This document shows, in pieces, positions 63,855-64,000 of a DNA stretch of 64,000 bases. Made by a program: the position numbers and the translations under genes. The stretch is from an uncultured Bacilli bacterium. GTDB taxonomy: Bacteria; Bacillota_I; Bacilli_A; RF39; UBA660. The stretch covers positions 1 through 64,000 of the forward strand of contig CAKONC010000003.1 in NCBI GenBank assembly GCA_934096985.1, written 5' to 3'. The notes below the pieces were generated by a model, which saw only the letters and a list, made by a program, of their open reading frames with translations, made no database searches and had not been told where the DNA came from. Positions within the stretch are counted from its first letter, which is position 1. Each line of letters begins with the position of its first letter.

Positions 63855-64000
63855 TCATCTTTTAATATATTATAATGACAATTAGGGCAACCTATTCCAT
63901 TAGTAATATGATTAATTCTTTGAATCCAGCTATTACCACATTTTGGACATAGCCAAAATACTTTTTTTGAACTACCATAAGAATAATTTTCTGGAAAAAG
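63851..64000 (-). CDS. Zinc-ribbon protein fragment (5' end beyond window)
   Basis: Convergent with the relaxase and overlapping its stop by four bases. Translation of the minus strand gives ...PENYSYGSSKKVFWLCPKCGNSWIQRINHITNGIGCPNCHYNILKDD, ending at 63851. CPKC...CPNC with KKVFWLCPKCG matches the zinc-ribbon repeats of DUF4379-type proteins, often next to nuclease domains in mobile elements. The rest lies to the right of the window. Confidence 0.75.
   Translation of the reverse strand, partial: LFPENYSYGSSKKVFWLCPKCGNSWIQRINHITNGIGCPNCHYNILKDD

Overview
The window comes from an AT-rich, Gram-positive-type bacterium of the low-GC Bacillota. It has Lgt, an LTA-synthase-like enzyme, an LCP protein, a class B-type sortase, a valine T-box and a CIRCE operator. 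UGG encodes Trp and UGA acts as a stop, so the genetic code is 11, not the Mycoplasma code. Gene content (Tad pilus genes, TasA-like proteins, cohesin/dockerin proteins, a short SUF operon) suggests an uncultured gut lineage near RF39 or other Acholeplasma-like Bacilli. That placement is inference. No gene-free stretch exceeds 300 bases; the longest is 62039-62271, inside the mobile element.

Layout. 1-3.8 kb (minus): cell-surface genes, namely a VWA protein with long repeats (cut by the window edge), a TasA/camelysin-like protein followed by a decayed module, and a sortase. 3.9-15.2 kb: housekeeping, with uvrB and a D,D-carboxypeptidase on plus, then cysS-yugP, gltX, trxB, lgt and uvrA on minus. 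15.3-27.2 kb (minus): a Tad-type pilus locus with two VirB2-like paralogues, a TadZ-like ATPase, a TadE-like protein, two Flp-like pilins, TadC, TadB, CpaF and CpaB. It is headed by a separate transcription unit for a 1288-residue Cys-rich secreted protein and a membrane partner. 27.3-46 kb: membrane and surface genes, including a CPBP protease, a metallophosphoesterase lacking metal ligands, a three-gene operon with mTERF-like helical repeats, an orphan NMT1-like binding protein, an HELLH protein, an adjacent membrane cohesin-like protein and dockerin-bearing glucosaminidase, a ZIP transporter, an anchored nuclease, an ABC exporter and Hsp20 under CIRCE. 46.1-47.2 kb: a lone tyrosine integrase. 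47.2-53 kb (minus): valS with its T-box, then sufC-short sufD-sufS-sufU without sufB. 53-59.4 kb: a membrane-tethered lytic transglycosylase operon (plus) and a tightly coupled LTA synthase/unknown/LCP-PASTA operon (minus). 59.5-64 kb: tRNA-Gly(GCC), then an integrative mobilizable element with a large serine recombinase, a structured oriT-like spacer, a small ORF and a MobV/Pre relaxase. It ends in a partial zinc-ribbon gene.

How the genes work together. Most of the window builds or remodels the cell surface: lipoprotein maturation (Lgt), teichoic-acid-type polymer synthesis and attachment (LtaS-like, LCP), peptidoglycan cleavage (M15 peptidase, glucosaminidase, SLT), a Tad pilus, and a sortase with TasA-like and VWA proteins. 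The most novel-looking idea is a minimal cohesin/dockerin pair that may tether a peptidoglycan hydrolase to the membrane. Promoters are easy to read by eye: TTGAAA/TTGACA, 17-18 bp, TATAAT, often with an extended TGC before the -10.
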